This document shows positions 52,501 through 63,029 of a DNA stretch of 64,000 nucleotides, one piece after another (position 1 is the stretch's first letter; every line of letters begins with the position of its first letter). The DNA is from Poa pratensis (lineage: Eukaryota > Streptophyta > Magnoliopsida > Poales > Poaceae). Under the pieces are notes generated by a model. It was not told the origin of the DNA, searched no databases, and was given only the letters and a program-made list of their open reading frames with translations. Position numbers and translations under genes: made by a program. The stretch is taken from NCBI GenBank assembly GCA_947311845.1, contig CAMZMU010000049.1, positions 6,223,597-6,287,596 of the forward strand. The letters run 5' to 3'.

Positions 52501-53150
52501 GTACCATCCAACCTCCGCTATCATGGCGTAGAAGCACGGGTTGAAGCCCCATACCTTGCTCTGGTTCATCTCAAACACGATCTCCAAATAGATAAGGTCA
52601 TTGGGAATGGCAGCCTCACAGCAGCCCATCCCAGCACATGGCGCGCCTTCAGACGTGTTGTTGATGCCCTCGCAGTAGGAGTAGCAGCCAGTCTCGTAAT
52701 GGCCCGCGTTTTCTTTGTAGCCGCTGATGAGCCCCAGGGTGTTGCAGCCGATGACTGTGAAGCGGTTACGCGACGGTGATGGGAGGAAGGGAGAGCTATG
52801 CAGATCGTACCATATGGTGGACCAGAAGGCGTTGTTGCTTGAGTTGAAGCAGATGTAGCTGACAGGGCTGAATATGCGCATCTCACCGTCCTCCAGTGAG
52901 ATGTCAACAATCTCATCTTGTTCTCCGGGGTCCCCAATCATTGGCCGTGGTGGATCTATCGTGCTGTTGCAGGTCAGGTTGAAGTAGTTGTTCGCAGCAC
53001 AGTGCACGCCAATGCCGAAGGGGTATGGGATGAGTACGTCGCCGCACTTGTCGGGGCAACCTGGCCGCGACATGGAGGCTCCGGAAGAGGTTGCCACTGC
53101 TGGAGGAAGATTGCTATGGAGATCAACATGAGTGACGATTTTCCTGCCAT
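49555..53150 (-). pseudogene. wall-associated kinase (WAK), complete exon set but frameshift in the signal peptide
   Basis: Three exons with GT/AG borders: 53150-52251, 51154-50972 and 50774-49555. Exon 1 starts MAGKSSLMLISIAIFL, a signal peptide, then needs a one-base shift to reach SMSRPGCPDKCGD and IPYPFGIGVHC (galacturonan-binding GUB_WAK domain), GMGCCEAAIP and a first EGF-like motif ending NGCQ. Exon 2 is a six-Cys EGF (RDECALQ...YLCNCKRG). Exon 3 gives a membrane helix (SVSATVVIASACLLLM) and a Ser/Thr kinase with IGCGGQGMVYKG, VAIKKSK, HGDVKSANILLD, VADFG, GYLDPE and DVYSFGVVLLEL. HGD replaces HRD, so it is a non-RD kinase, common in grass WAKs. WAKs sense pectin or pathogen cues at the plasma membrane. 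If the shift is real, only a start at the internal ATG (MSRPGC) remains, without a signal peptide. Confidence 0.85.
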
Positions 53151-53237
53151 GGCTGGATGCCAGTTTGTCATGTTACATGCAAGCAAACAACACAATAGCT
53201 AGACCGGGTTAAATCGTTGTGAAGTAGGGTTGTCTCT

Positions 53238-53245
53238 GTATATAA
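53238..53245 (-). promoter_or_regulatory. candidate TATA box of the first WAK gene
   Basis: TTATATAC on the minus strand lies about 90 bp before the ATG at 53150. No other TATA-like box is closer. Confidence 0.4.
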
Positions 53246-53250
53246 CTAAA

Positions 53251-53866
53251 TCCATGTTGAGATATAATACTGATGAGATATAGCCATATAGGTATACTAT
53301 ATGTCTCCATGGGTGCTAGTTAACTGCCACTAGTGGTATCCCTATCCAGTGTACGTTAACACGCAGAGACTTTGGCCTTGATTGGTTGTCTGCCTAAGTC
53401 TAATTATTTCCTGGAGCTGTTCCCTTAATCTTTAATTGACCATCACAATTGATGCTTACTGCTGGAGGAAGAATTCAGCCTCTTGGTTTTGTCAATGGTT
53501 TGTTTATGTTATATTTTTCCATTGTCGCGTCATTTATTTTTCTATTGTCCTCAGGGAACGAGTTGACCAAGTAATCTGGTGTTGATTGTAGCGGGGAGGA
53601 GAAGTAACCATCACTGATTGGCTGGTTGGAGCCTATACATTTTTTTAAAATCAACAAGGTCAGAATACCCCTGTTTCAACTTCTCATTCGAAATGGTGAG
53701 CCTACACTTACACTCTCAATCGCCAATGAACTGGTAGCTTGCAATCTCAGAGGGTCGGAATCATTAATTTGGTCAGCTGGGGCATATTAATGTTAATTTG
53801 GAAAAAAAACGAATACATTAATGTCTGACCTAGTACTAGATTTACAAATCAGCCATTTTTTTATGT
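53251..53866. other. 5' flank of the first WAK gene, no gene seen
   Basis: About 600 bp of intergenic DNA ending in TATGT, the target duplication of the solo LTR. Any further WAK promoter elements would lie here; none can be named. Confidence 0.4.
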
Positions 53867-54300
53867 TGTCGTGGGGTCACTCTTCGACTGTCCCACGGTG
53901 GGGACACCTGGGTCACGCCAAACCTATTAGCCTTATGACGAGGGCCCAAGGAAGGCCCAAGATAGACGACGTTAGGTCATGCGGCTCCAGCCATACTTGT
54001 AAGCGCCATCGGCACCGTTCACCTGAGACCTAGCCTACCATATAAAGGCTAGGAGGGTCCTTCGTCTAGGGTACGCTCATAGCCGCCACCACAAACCCTA
54101 GCGAGATTGCCATCTCGCCATTGTAGCCACAACTCGCCATTCAATACTAGACAAGCAGGAAGTAGGGTGTTATCCTCCGGGAGCCTGAACCTGGGTAAAC
54201 GCCTTGCTTGTCAGCCGTCGTGATCACCAGCGCTCATCTCTCTTCCCCTCAATCAACCCGGGTACGCAACCCAGAGATTTGCCGAGTCCACACCTCGTCA
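53867..54300 (+). mobile_element. solo LTR of a Tat-type gypsy element
   Basis: TGTCGTGGGG...CACACCTCGTCA, flanked by TATGT on both sides (53862-53866 and 54301-54305). Inner matches to the LTR at 7127-7613 (read on its minus strand) include CACAAACCCTAGCGAGAT, CATCTCGCC, CCTGAACCTGGGTAAA and CTTGTCAGCCG. A TATAAAGG box lies near 54040. No internal region is present, so unequal recombination between two LTRs removed it. Confidence 0.9.
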
Positions 54301-54305
54301 TATGT

Positions 54306-54749
54306 GCTAATCAAAATCTATGACGTTAGTCTCAGAAAAATCAATCTAGTTTGATATGAACATAGGTTTGCAAAATAAGGGTATGGAATCAGTCGGCTAT
54401 AGCCAATAGAGTATGCATTTCTCTATCTAAAAGGATAAACTGCAAAATTTGGCTGACTATTCCAAGTTCCAACTGAAGTTAACTTGATCAACAGGAAGAC
54501 GACATTTGGAGCAAAAAAATGACAGTCATGCTGCTCAGTTCTGCTGTACAAATCCAACGGCTTGTTTAGCAGCTGGGACGGACGGACATGGCCAGCGGAG
54601 TAGATCTTCAGACAGTACATGACATTCAGTGGTACTGGTACAGGCTGCAGCGTCAGCGTGCACGCGCGCGTGCGTGCAAAAACAATGCAGACAAACTGAA
54701 GCACGATCGCGTACGACAACGTGGCAGGGTCGCCTGCGCGACGCCCCAG
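54306..54749. other. no gene recognised
   Basis: Non-coding spacer between the solo LTR and the second WAK block. Short CACGCGCGCGTGCGTGC dinucleotide-like run at 54660. Confidence 0.4.
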
Positions 54750-54888
54750 AAAAGCACACCGGCAGCCGGCACTTCACCGCCGGCGAGGTGAAGTTGTACG
54801 TTGGAGCTGCCGACCGGGAAAAGCACACCGGCAGCCGGCACTTCGCCGCCGGCGAGGTGAAGTTGTACGTTGGAGCTGCCGACCGGGT
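54750..54888. repeat. 69-bp tandem repeat, two copies
   Basis: AAGCACACCGGCAGCCGGCA starts at 54752 and 54821; the units differ at one or two positions. The unit contains the palindrome-like GCCGGCACTTC...CGCCGGCGAGG. It marks the left edge of the second WAK block. Confidence 0.9.
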
Positions 54889-55550
54889 TTCTCCTCCGGT
54901 ACGCCGCCGCCGGCTACCGGCGCCCTGGCTCCCTCGGGCGAACCCCGGCGCGTACCGGAAGTAAGGTAGGGGTCCTTGCGGCGCGGCGCGGTGTTGGGTG
55001 GTAGGTGACGGAGCTGGTGAATTTGGACCGGTTCGTCGCGACGCCGGCTAGTCAGTCTTCTCGCCGCCGGGCCACGATTGGATGGGCGGAGCGGATATGT
55101 GGCAGCGCTCCATTCCCCACATAGCACAGGTAAATTTCGATTCAGTTGTGGAACAAATAACCTGTAGTATGTTTTGGTATAACTGAATACACCTTCAGAG
55201 TTCAGAATGGGAACATTTCTATGGCCGCAACACAAAAACAAATTAATGCCCAAAACAAGAGCTAGATGGATACACACATGATCAGAGCATATATTTATAA
55301 TGTACATGTTTCATACCCACAATGGTGTGTGCTGCAATTTCTCCGGCAGCACGCCAGGCTGAATGTTAGGGTCATTGCGCCGTAAACCAAATGGGAACAG
55401 TACACATGATCAGATTATGCACATACTATGTATATATTGCATACCTAGAATGATGTATGCTAAACCGGTTTAACTTGTTACAGCACCGGGTGGAATTGGT
55501 ATTGCACACCGGAAACAAAATAATTACATATGCAAACGAATTGACAAACA
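54889..55550. repeat. 3' flank of the second WAK copy, duplicated from 48830-49554
   Basis: Same landmark phrases as in the first copy, in the same order and distance from the stop codon. Confidence 0.8.
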
Positions 55551-57102
55551 TTATCTCGCAAGATCTTCGACCAGTTCGGACATGTCGATGGTCCCGTGTG
55601 TCATCTCATCGAAAGGGACAATAACCGAAGATGATCCTCTGTAGTTTTCTCCATACCGGTTCTTTTCACTTTTAGAAAGAAGGGTTTCGCCCGGACAGTT
55701 GTTCTCATGAGCACTAGTTCTGTCAGATTGGAGTCTCGTCATCATGTGTAGCCTCTCTGCAACTTCCTTCATCGTTGGCCTGTCATCTCCCCTTGACCTA
55801 AGGCAGTGCACTGCAAGTTCGGCCATGTTCTCGAGCACTCCCATACATGCATCTTCTATAATTTCAGGGTCCAACATAGTCTGGTGCTTCTTCCTGTGAA
55901 ACTTCAAGGGAAAACTGTAAGACAGTGACTGCTTCTCTTTGAAGTCGTCCTTATATATAGCCCTCTTTCTTGTCATTAGCTCCAGGAGAACCACTCCGAA
56001 GCTGTATACATCACTTTTGTCGGTGAGACAATGGCTGATAAAGCTTTCGGGGTCAAGGTAGCCGAGTGTACCATGTACAAACATGATGAATTCACTTTCA
56101 TCCATGGACTTCAGTGTTGATGCTCCGAAATCTGCAACCTTTGCGTTGAGCTGATCATCCAATAAAATGTTTGCAGATTTGACATCCCCATGTAGAATTG
56201 TGCGGGATGTTGATGAATGTAAGTAAGCTAGAGCTTCTGCTGATTGTGTAGCCATCTTCAGGCGAAGATTCAAGGAGATTGGTGATCTTCTACGGTCATT
56301 ACTGTGAATATATTCAGATAATGTACCACGGGAGGCAAACTCGTAGACCAACATTGGGACATCTACATCCAGACAACAGCCTATTAACCTCACAATGTTC
56401 CGGTGGTTGATTTGTGACAAGATTATTATCTCGTTAACAAATTCTTCCCTGCAATCATCGTTGATTACCTTGGACTTCTTTATGGCTACCTCTTTTTGAT
56501 CATCTAAAGTTCCTCTGTAGACCATTCCCTGACCACCACATCCAATAACTCGATCTTCATTGTAGTTGTCAGTAGCCCTTTTTATCTCTTTCTCTGTAAG
56601 TATGTGAATTGTGTCGACCTGCCTTGACCTCATCTCATCATATAACTGGAGACCTCCATTTTGTTTGAAATACTCATCTTTCTCCATCTTGTGCCTTTTT
56701 CTTTGAAATTGCATGAGCAACAAGCATGCGGAGGCCATCACCACAGTTGCAGAAACACTTAGTCCTGCACAAATATTTTATTATTATTAAAACTGATTCT
56801 AGAAAATTTCTAATACAAATTCGGACTTTACTGTTTTTCTTTCGTTTCTAAGTATTGTTTGGAGTTAATATGTTTGTTACACAAATACCGAGATTAACTC
56901 TTTGATAAATGGTGCTTACCAATAACCAATTTTGCAGATGTTGAATACCGAGATTGGCATCCCAAATTTGTTCCATCAAGTCGTGTTCCTCCTTTGCATT
57001 TGCACAAGTAACTTCCCGGTGTGTTGAGACAGACCCCTTTTCTGCAGGGATACAAATCCTCATACTTGGGATCCTGCTTACGCAATGTGCACTCGTCTAT
57101 GT
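55551..57102 (-). pseudogene. second WAK copy, missing exon 1
   Basis: Exon 2 (57102-56920, 183 bp, the same length as in the first copy) encodes a calcium-binding-type EGF beginning DIDECTLRKQDPKYEDLYPC with six Cys. Exon 3 (56764-55551) encodes the membrane helix (LSVSATVVMASACLLLM) and a kinase with all motifs kept: GCGGQGMVYRG, VAIKKSK, HGDVKSANILLD, VADFG, GYLDPE. By eye about 23 of 397 residues differ from the first copy (about 94% identical). Upstream, similarity to intron 1 of the first copy ends at about 57432 (AAAGTGTATCTGGT), where unrelated GC-rich sequence begins. Signal peptide and galacturonan-binding domain are absent. A product could arise only if a new first exon were recruited. 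The open kinase frame argues that loss is recent or that it is still used. Confidence 0.85.
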
Positions 57103-57432
57103 CTGAAGAAATAATGAAAACATACACTGAGAAGTCAAACTAAACACGAATTCGCTATATTGCTCTCATTATTACATGTCAGGTAAAGTAAAATTCAACA
57201 ACTAATGAAACCAACTAGTCATTTCATTATGCAATGCTGCAACTTCGCTGTTCATAACTTCATAAAAAAAATAACGTATCAACAGTTCACGTAGGCAAAT
57301 TAACTTGTTCAACCTTTTGCTTGCACAAGTGGGTAAAAGTCTTGCGGACTTCTGTTCTTGTTGATGCACAAGATGTAATTGAAACCGACCTATCCGTGAG
57401 TCTTAATATAAGTAGTTCAGAAAGTGTATCTG

Positions 57433-58780
57433 GTCCTCTATCTGGCGCCGGCCGTGATCCGCCTCGATTTGTCGAAGTCGAGCGAGTGCCGCCGTCCGCC
57501 GTGGCCGCGACCGCGAGGGGGCGGGTGACGCCGCGAGGGCGAATGCCGGTTTGTAGGCCTAGAGAGTAGCGGCGCCACCAGGGGCCGAGGAGGGGCGTCA
57601 GCTACAGTTCACCAACTCCTGTGCAAGGTACCCTCGTAGATCTCCTGCTCCAAGGAAACCTCGGCGCGCCGCCGGCGCCATTGTAGGACAGAGCGAAGAT
57701 TTTTTCTGGGCAGGAATCTAACGGTCTAATCGGTAAGTTTTTTTTTTGAGACAAGTCTAAGCGGTAAGTGGGCTATGAGGGAGAGATAGAATGATGTGCC
57801 ATCGGCCTGGTTTGATAAGTAAAAAGCCCAAAATCGTAGCTCTGCCCAGAACTAGTGCCGACCCTGACGCTATTACTGGGATAGCCAGAAAAAATCTCTC
57901 TCTTGCCTAAAAAAAAAACTCTCCCGTCCTTAAAAAAAGGGGTTATCAACCCCCGAAAAAAAAGTTATCAATCCCCTAACTTCATTAACCAATCTGTTCT
58001 GAACTATATATCTCTTATTTGAGTAATAAAACTTGCCATGATGGCCTTCCCAAAAAAAAATTTCCCATCTGCAAAAAGAAGTTCTCACACCCTAATTTGC
58101 ACAAAACGATGTATATATATTTTTTCCCTTAAAAAATGGGTACATATTTTTTCTCGACAAAAATCACTTATTTTGAAATGAAAGTTCTGACTTGTTTATA
58201 TAGTGAGTGATAAAGAGTGCCGTATTGGTCAGTATCGCTTAGTAACCAAGAATTGTCTATCCTTATTAACTCAAAACTCTTTGCTTCATTCATTCAGCAC
58301 ACAAAAATATAGTAGTACAACGCAGTCATATCATATAATGAGTTTTCATTCCTACAAGGATAGTCGAGTTATAGAACAGTTTCATCTTGATATCGTAACT
58401 ACAACTGAACATTATATTATCAAAATGTAAACCTATTATTATACTTGCAAGATTTAGACTCCGAAATTTGTCATATTTTGTAACTATCTCCCCGAATATT
58501 GAGATCGTATGGTGGCACCTAATTGAGCAATCCAAGTGCCACAAGTCCATGTTAATAGTTTTAAATTTGTCTTTTTTTTTAGGTATAAGGTGGTCGTATC
58601 CGCCGTCCGAATAGATAGAAGAGATGACCCAGTTTATAAGGAAAACCGGTCCAAAAACCATACAAACTGTACAATAGCTTGTTTATGAGGGAAACAAGAC
58701 CAAAAAACCACACAGACGAGGCGACCCGCCGCCCACACGACGCAAGCCGACCAAACACCACATACACACAACACCTAATC
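57433..58780. other. no gene recognised; GC-rich then AT-rich
   Basis: The first 250 bp after the duplication breakpoint are GC-rich (GTGGCCGCGACCGCGAGG) and of unknown origin. A candidate first exon on the minus strand for the second WAK copy would have to lie here, but I see no signal-peptide frame with a matching donor. The rest is AT-rich with poly-A/T runs. Confidence 0.4.
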
Positions 58781-59010
58781 CGGGGCCGCCGCACCGGCGT
58801 AGCTACCAGATTGACCTTCGCATTGCCCGAAGGCGATCCAGTCGGTCGACGAACCTCTGCCCGCGCAGTCTTCATCCAGATTGACACCAAAACCACCTGT
58901 TCCGGGGCCGCCGCCCCGGCGTAGCAACCAGATCGACCTTCGCATTATCCGAAGGCGATCCAATCAGGTCGACGAACCCTCTGTCCGCGCAGTCTTCATC
59001 CAGGCCGCCA
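58781..59010. repeat. 122-bp tandem duplication, GC-rich
   Basis: CGGGGCCGCCGC(A/C)CCGGCGTAG starts at 58781 and 58903 and is followed in both by GACCTTCGCATT, CCGAAGGCGATCCA and GCGCAGTCTTCATCCAG. The minus strand has Gly-rich open frames with no recognised domain. It may be the leader of a repeat element. Confidence 0.85.
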
Positions 59011-60475
59011 CCCAGACCCCCGCTAGACAACGGCTCTGCCTAATAGAACCGTCGTAGCGAGGGAGACCGAGGCCGCCGCCTCGACGTCCACCACCATCCG
59101 AGGCCGCCGCCCCGACATCCGCCGCCTCCCCTGGTCTTTATGGTTTTCATGTTATTCGTAGTTGTACACATCGTTGTCTACGTCCATGAATATTTTTGGA
59201 TTTTTGGAAGTAGCTAGCTATAGATGCATGTCCACGTGAGGTGAAACAGAACCACAACAAAAGGGGGCACCCTTGCGTCTGCGCATGAATGTGTCGAGTG
59301 TGGACGGCACCCTGAGAGTGAGAGATGTACGGGCGGCTATCTCCCTGTCTTGTACTCCGTACTTGTCTCGTGTCGTGCGTGTGCACGTACGGGCAGGCAG
59401 CAGGAGAAGCAACCTGTCGATCGGCTCTCCGGCCGCCGATGCTCAGGGTGCGGGTACACGGGACGGCCTAGCTAGCTAGCTCGTGTCTTCTTCTTTCTTT
59501 TTTTTTGAGAGAGAAAAGCTACCTTGTGTCTTGGCACAGGGTGCGTTCCTGCTAGTTTATCTCACTTTTTTTTTTACTAAGAAGCTGCTTTCGATCCTAG
59601 CTTTGCAACATTTTACAGAAAGGTCCTAATGAAATTAGAAATTACAACACAGACCGAAACTTTTGCATCAAGGAGCTGAAAATAAACTTGAGAACCGTAA
59701 TTGGGCCCCTTGGCCGCCGCATCGACGAGATAGGCATCACGCCCGACGGCCCGAGCTACCTTCGCCGCTAGCAAGGACAAAACTAGTTGGGATGGTGGAG
59801 CGCTCGGACGGAGTAGTGGAATATCCTCTGCACCAGCTTCACACCTGGAGGAAGGAGGGCCTCCATTCAGCCATAGGAAATAGAGGCAAGCTGACGACGG
59901 CAGTTGCAAGTCCTCGACTAAAGAAAAGAATGCCTACGACTTGAACAACACTACATCACAAACTAGTCGCCATGTTGATTGTCATCATCATCATCACCGT
60001 CAATACCATCACCACAATGCCACCACATCGGAACGCCGCCAGCCAAACTCGCTAGATCTGGGCCTCGCCCAATTTCTTGAAGTGGAGGCAGAGGAAGTGA
60101 TGCTTTTCGTTTCCACCTCTATCCTTTGGAGCACCACATAGAACCACACCACTACCACCAACCATGGGAAGCCGCTCACAAGCTTCGGTGACCAAATTCC
60201 CATCGAGATCATGCCAAAGGCCATAGAGGCATAGAGCTCACACCAAAAATAAAAACTTGAACCTAGTCCAACCACCGAAGAGATGGGCAGAGGAGGCGGA
60301 AGAGAGAAGCTGACTTCAACTGAGGGAAGAGGAGAGAGACAAGATGAGGAGCAAATGAGACGAGCCCCGCTAGTCTATGTCAGAACGAGGAATGACCGAC
60401 AAGACCTGCATAAAAAATGTGATAGATATACCACGCAAAATTCGATCAATGTCTCGTTGTTATGAGAGAGATATA
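59011..60475. other. no gene recognised
   Basis: Mixed composition with CCGAGGCCGCCGCC words at 59070-59120 and a (CAT/CAC)n stretch near 59985-60025. Several frames are open but none has features I can support. Confidence 0.4.
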
Positions 60476-60578
60476 CTCCCTCCGTTGCACAATATAAGAT
60501 GTTTAATCTTTTTTCCACTCTTTCTAGTCCGAATTTAGACAACATATGTAATAGCTAAAACATGTGGAACGGAGGGAG
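60476..60578. mobile_element. Stowaway-type MITE
   Basis: CTCCCTCCGTTGCACAATAT...CATGTGGAACGGAGGGAG, 103 bp, with TA at the left edge. The right flank is CA, so the target duplication is imperfect. Confidence 0.7.
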
Positions 60579-61615
60579 CACGAATTCTAATATGATAGAC
60601 AAGGCAAGTTCTTTTTTTTTTGTTAGAAAAAAAGGAAGATTACCTACGAATGTAAAACGAGGGCCTTGTTATTTCTAAATATTGACGCTAAGAACCATGT
60701 AATACTCGTGTAATGTTTATGTGTAAGGAGTCAAAGCTTAGTACATACTCCCTAGTAGACTCTATCTGATTTTCCTCTTTACTCTTTATGTTTGCTACCT
60801 TGGGTAAGAAGTGTAAATTTCAGTAGGAGCCTTTCCTATTGTTTAAAATTCAATAAAAAAATGTGCATGCAAAAGCCTTGCATCCTATACACTAGTTTTT
60901 GAGAGTTTTTTTTATAATTGCGAGAAGCTTTTTTCCGGACTTTTATGTAAACACCTACTCTAGTTGTTGTATAGTTGGTTGACGAAATTCAGCGGGATGC
61001 AAAGAAGTAGAGCACAGTACAACACGGTACAAGCAGAGAAAGAAAAGGTTACTGCAAGCAATGAGCATCGGCCCATGTGCAACATACTCAGCGTATGTGA
61101 TGCGACAGAAGGCAGGCAACGACACAGCGTGCAAAGCGACGCACCCCCACCGCTGGACCAATCTCGTGTGAGGTTAGCTCCGTGTCCAGAGTAGCTCCTT
61201 CCCGTACGTCCGTTCAGAAACGGGCGGCAGAGGATACGATTCGGCCATTTACTGCAAGGACTGCATGCTACGGAGAAGAGATAGGTTGGCTTGTTGCTAG
61301 ACTAGAAGCAGCAAGCGAGTGGCTAGTCACACACAGATTTTAATGTCGCCGTCGCAGCCAAAGCCGGCGGCGTGACCGTCGTCAACTCTTTTGCATCGGA
61401 AGTAGCGCATGCCCACGTGAGGGAAACAGAGCCAAGAAAGAGAGAACACACGACATGCACGCGTGTAGGTGTAGGTGCGGTCACGGGCGTTCGATTCTGT
61501 CACTGGCGGTGCACGTCAGACATAATGCATGTACGCAAGTTGCGTATGAGTTTGCCAAGAGAAAATAAAAGTAGGGTACATCGCCGTTCACTCCATCATC
61601 GCGTGAAATTTAATA
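60579..61615. other. no gene recognised
   Basis: Intergenic sequence without supported features. Confidence 0.4.
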
Positions 61616-61738
61616 CTCCCTCCGATCCATATTAATGGTCTCAACATTGTCTAAATACGGATGCATCTAGTCTAAACACTTAACTAGATATATCCGTATC
61701 TAGATAAAGTTGAGTCCATTAATATGGATCGGAGGTAG
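61616..61738. mobile_element. Stowaway-type MITE with near-perfect foldback
   Basis: CTCCCTCCGATCCATATTAA...TTAATATGGATCGGAGGTAG, 123 bp, flanked by TA on both sides (61614-61615 and 61739-61740). Inner arms (TAGATATATCCGTATCTAG region) extend the foldback almost through the whole element. Confidence 0.9.
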
Positions 61739-61740
61739 TA

Positions 61741-63029
61741 CGTAAATTTTACCTTTGTTTAAAATTAAACACAGAATGAATACGAATTCAAAAAAATTGA
61801 CGTGCACCTCTCTCGCCCTCAAACAACAGCTCTGTTATTTATTTATTTTGGATAAAAACAGCTCTGTTATAAAATTGTCAATCAGAACGCCGGTGCTCAA
61901 CCACAAGTCCACAACTCTTCGCCCCCATTTCATCTGTTGTTTTATTAAGACCGAAACACCCAGCAAATTCTCCCCTATCCGATCAAGATTCGAATCCGTC
62001 AATTCCCTGGGTCCGTACACATGACCGCATATATGCACCCGGGATTTTTTGTTTTGCGGAGGATATATGCTGTGGCCTGTGGGGTCGGCCATGCAGGACA
62101 AGGGTCTACTATACCCACTTACTGACAAGTATAGTAGTACATGCCAAAGATGGCCAGAGAGAAAGGAGAGACCAAAGTACATACGTGTAGGGTAGTGATC
62201 ACCGATGTCATGCGGTTCTCACTCGCGCCAACTCGTTCACTTCCTGGAGCTCTCCTCCTCGGTGCGCTTGTGTCACCTTGTCCACAAATATCTGATGCAC
62301 AAGGAGGACCATCTTTGTTTTGTTTTTTCAGAAAAGAAATATACATACTCCAGAGAAGCAGAGAAGGCTTCAAGCCTTTAAACTTTGTCTCTCCAATGCT
62401 AGCTTTCTGTTAGCCTTTTTTTTCTTTGTTAAATTCTGTTAGCAAGTCAGCCGACTTGTACATGCATCATGCTTGAAAAGTCGGCGTGTTGATGGTCATT
62501 TCGGAACCAACTGAACACGTATAAGCTGCTATACTAGTGACGACGAGTCTGTTTCGCATGACTCCTTTATAAAGGCGAGAGGATGATCAGAAAGCTGCTT
62601 TCTACTCCAGAGTAAAAAAGGACAGGTGCAATGTACACGCTCCTACTTCAGAGTAAAATAGGATCCGATCGAGACACTCGATCTCATCCGGCTCTCGACG
62701 ATGAAGGCCAATTATTCTATCCGATTCTCAAAAGAAAAACGAAGATATAAAACTTTTTTCGAAAGTTCAACCAGATCTTGTGAAGGTGTCTTTGCTGCAA
62801 TCCTGCCTCATGCGTAATGTTTTGGGGGAAACCCTATATCTTAGATCGGACGATGGTGACATTTTCGGTGTCGTTTTCCCTTTTGAGGGCATCGTTTTGA
62901 AACACTAGATGCCTGGATAGGGTCTTCTGGTGGAGCGGTGTTCATTTACCGCGTGGCGGTGCGTCTCGATGGCGTAGCGCAGCGGGGTCTCGGCGACAGA
63001 TGCGGGTTGATGGACGCGCGCAGGAAGGT
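61741..63029. other. no gene recognised
   Basis: Intergenic, up to the truncated gypsy fragment. No supported frame. Confidence 0.4.

Noticed and set aside
58579..59040. Gly/Pro-rich protein on the minus strand
   Set aside because: It follows a 122-bp DNA repeat, with no start context, domain or splice signals.
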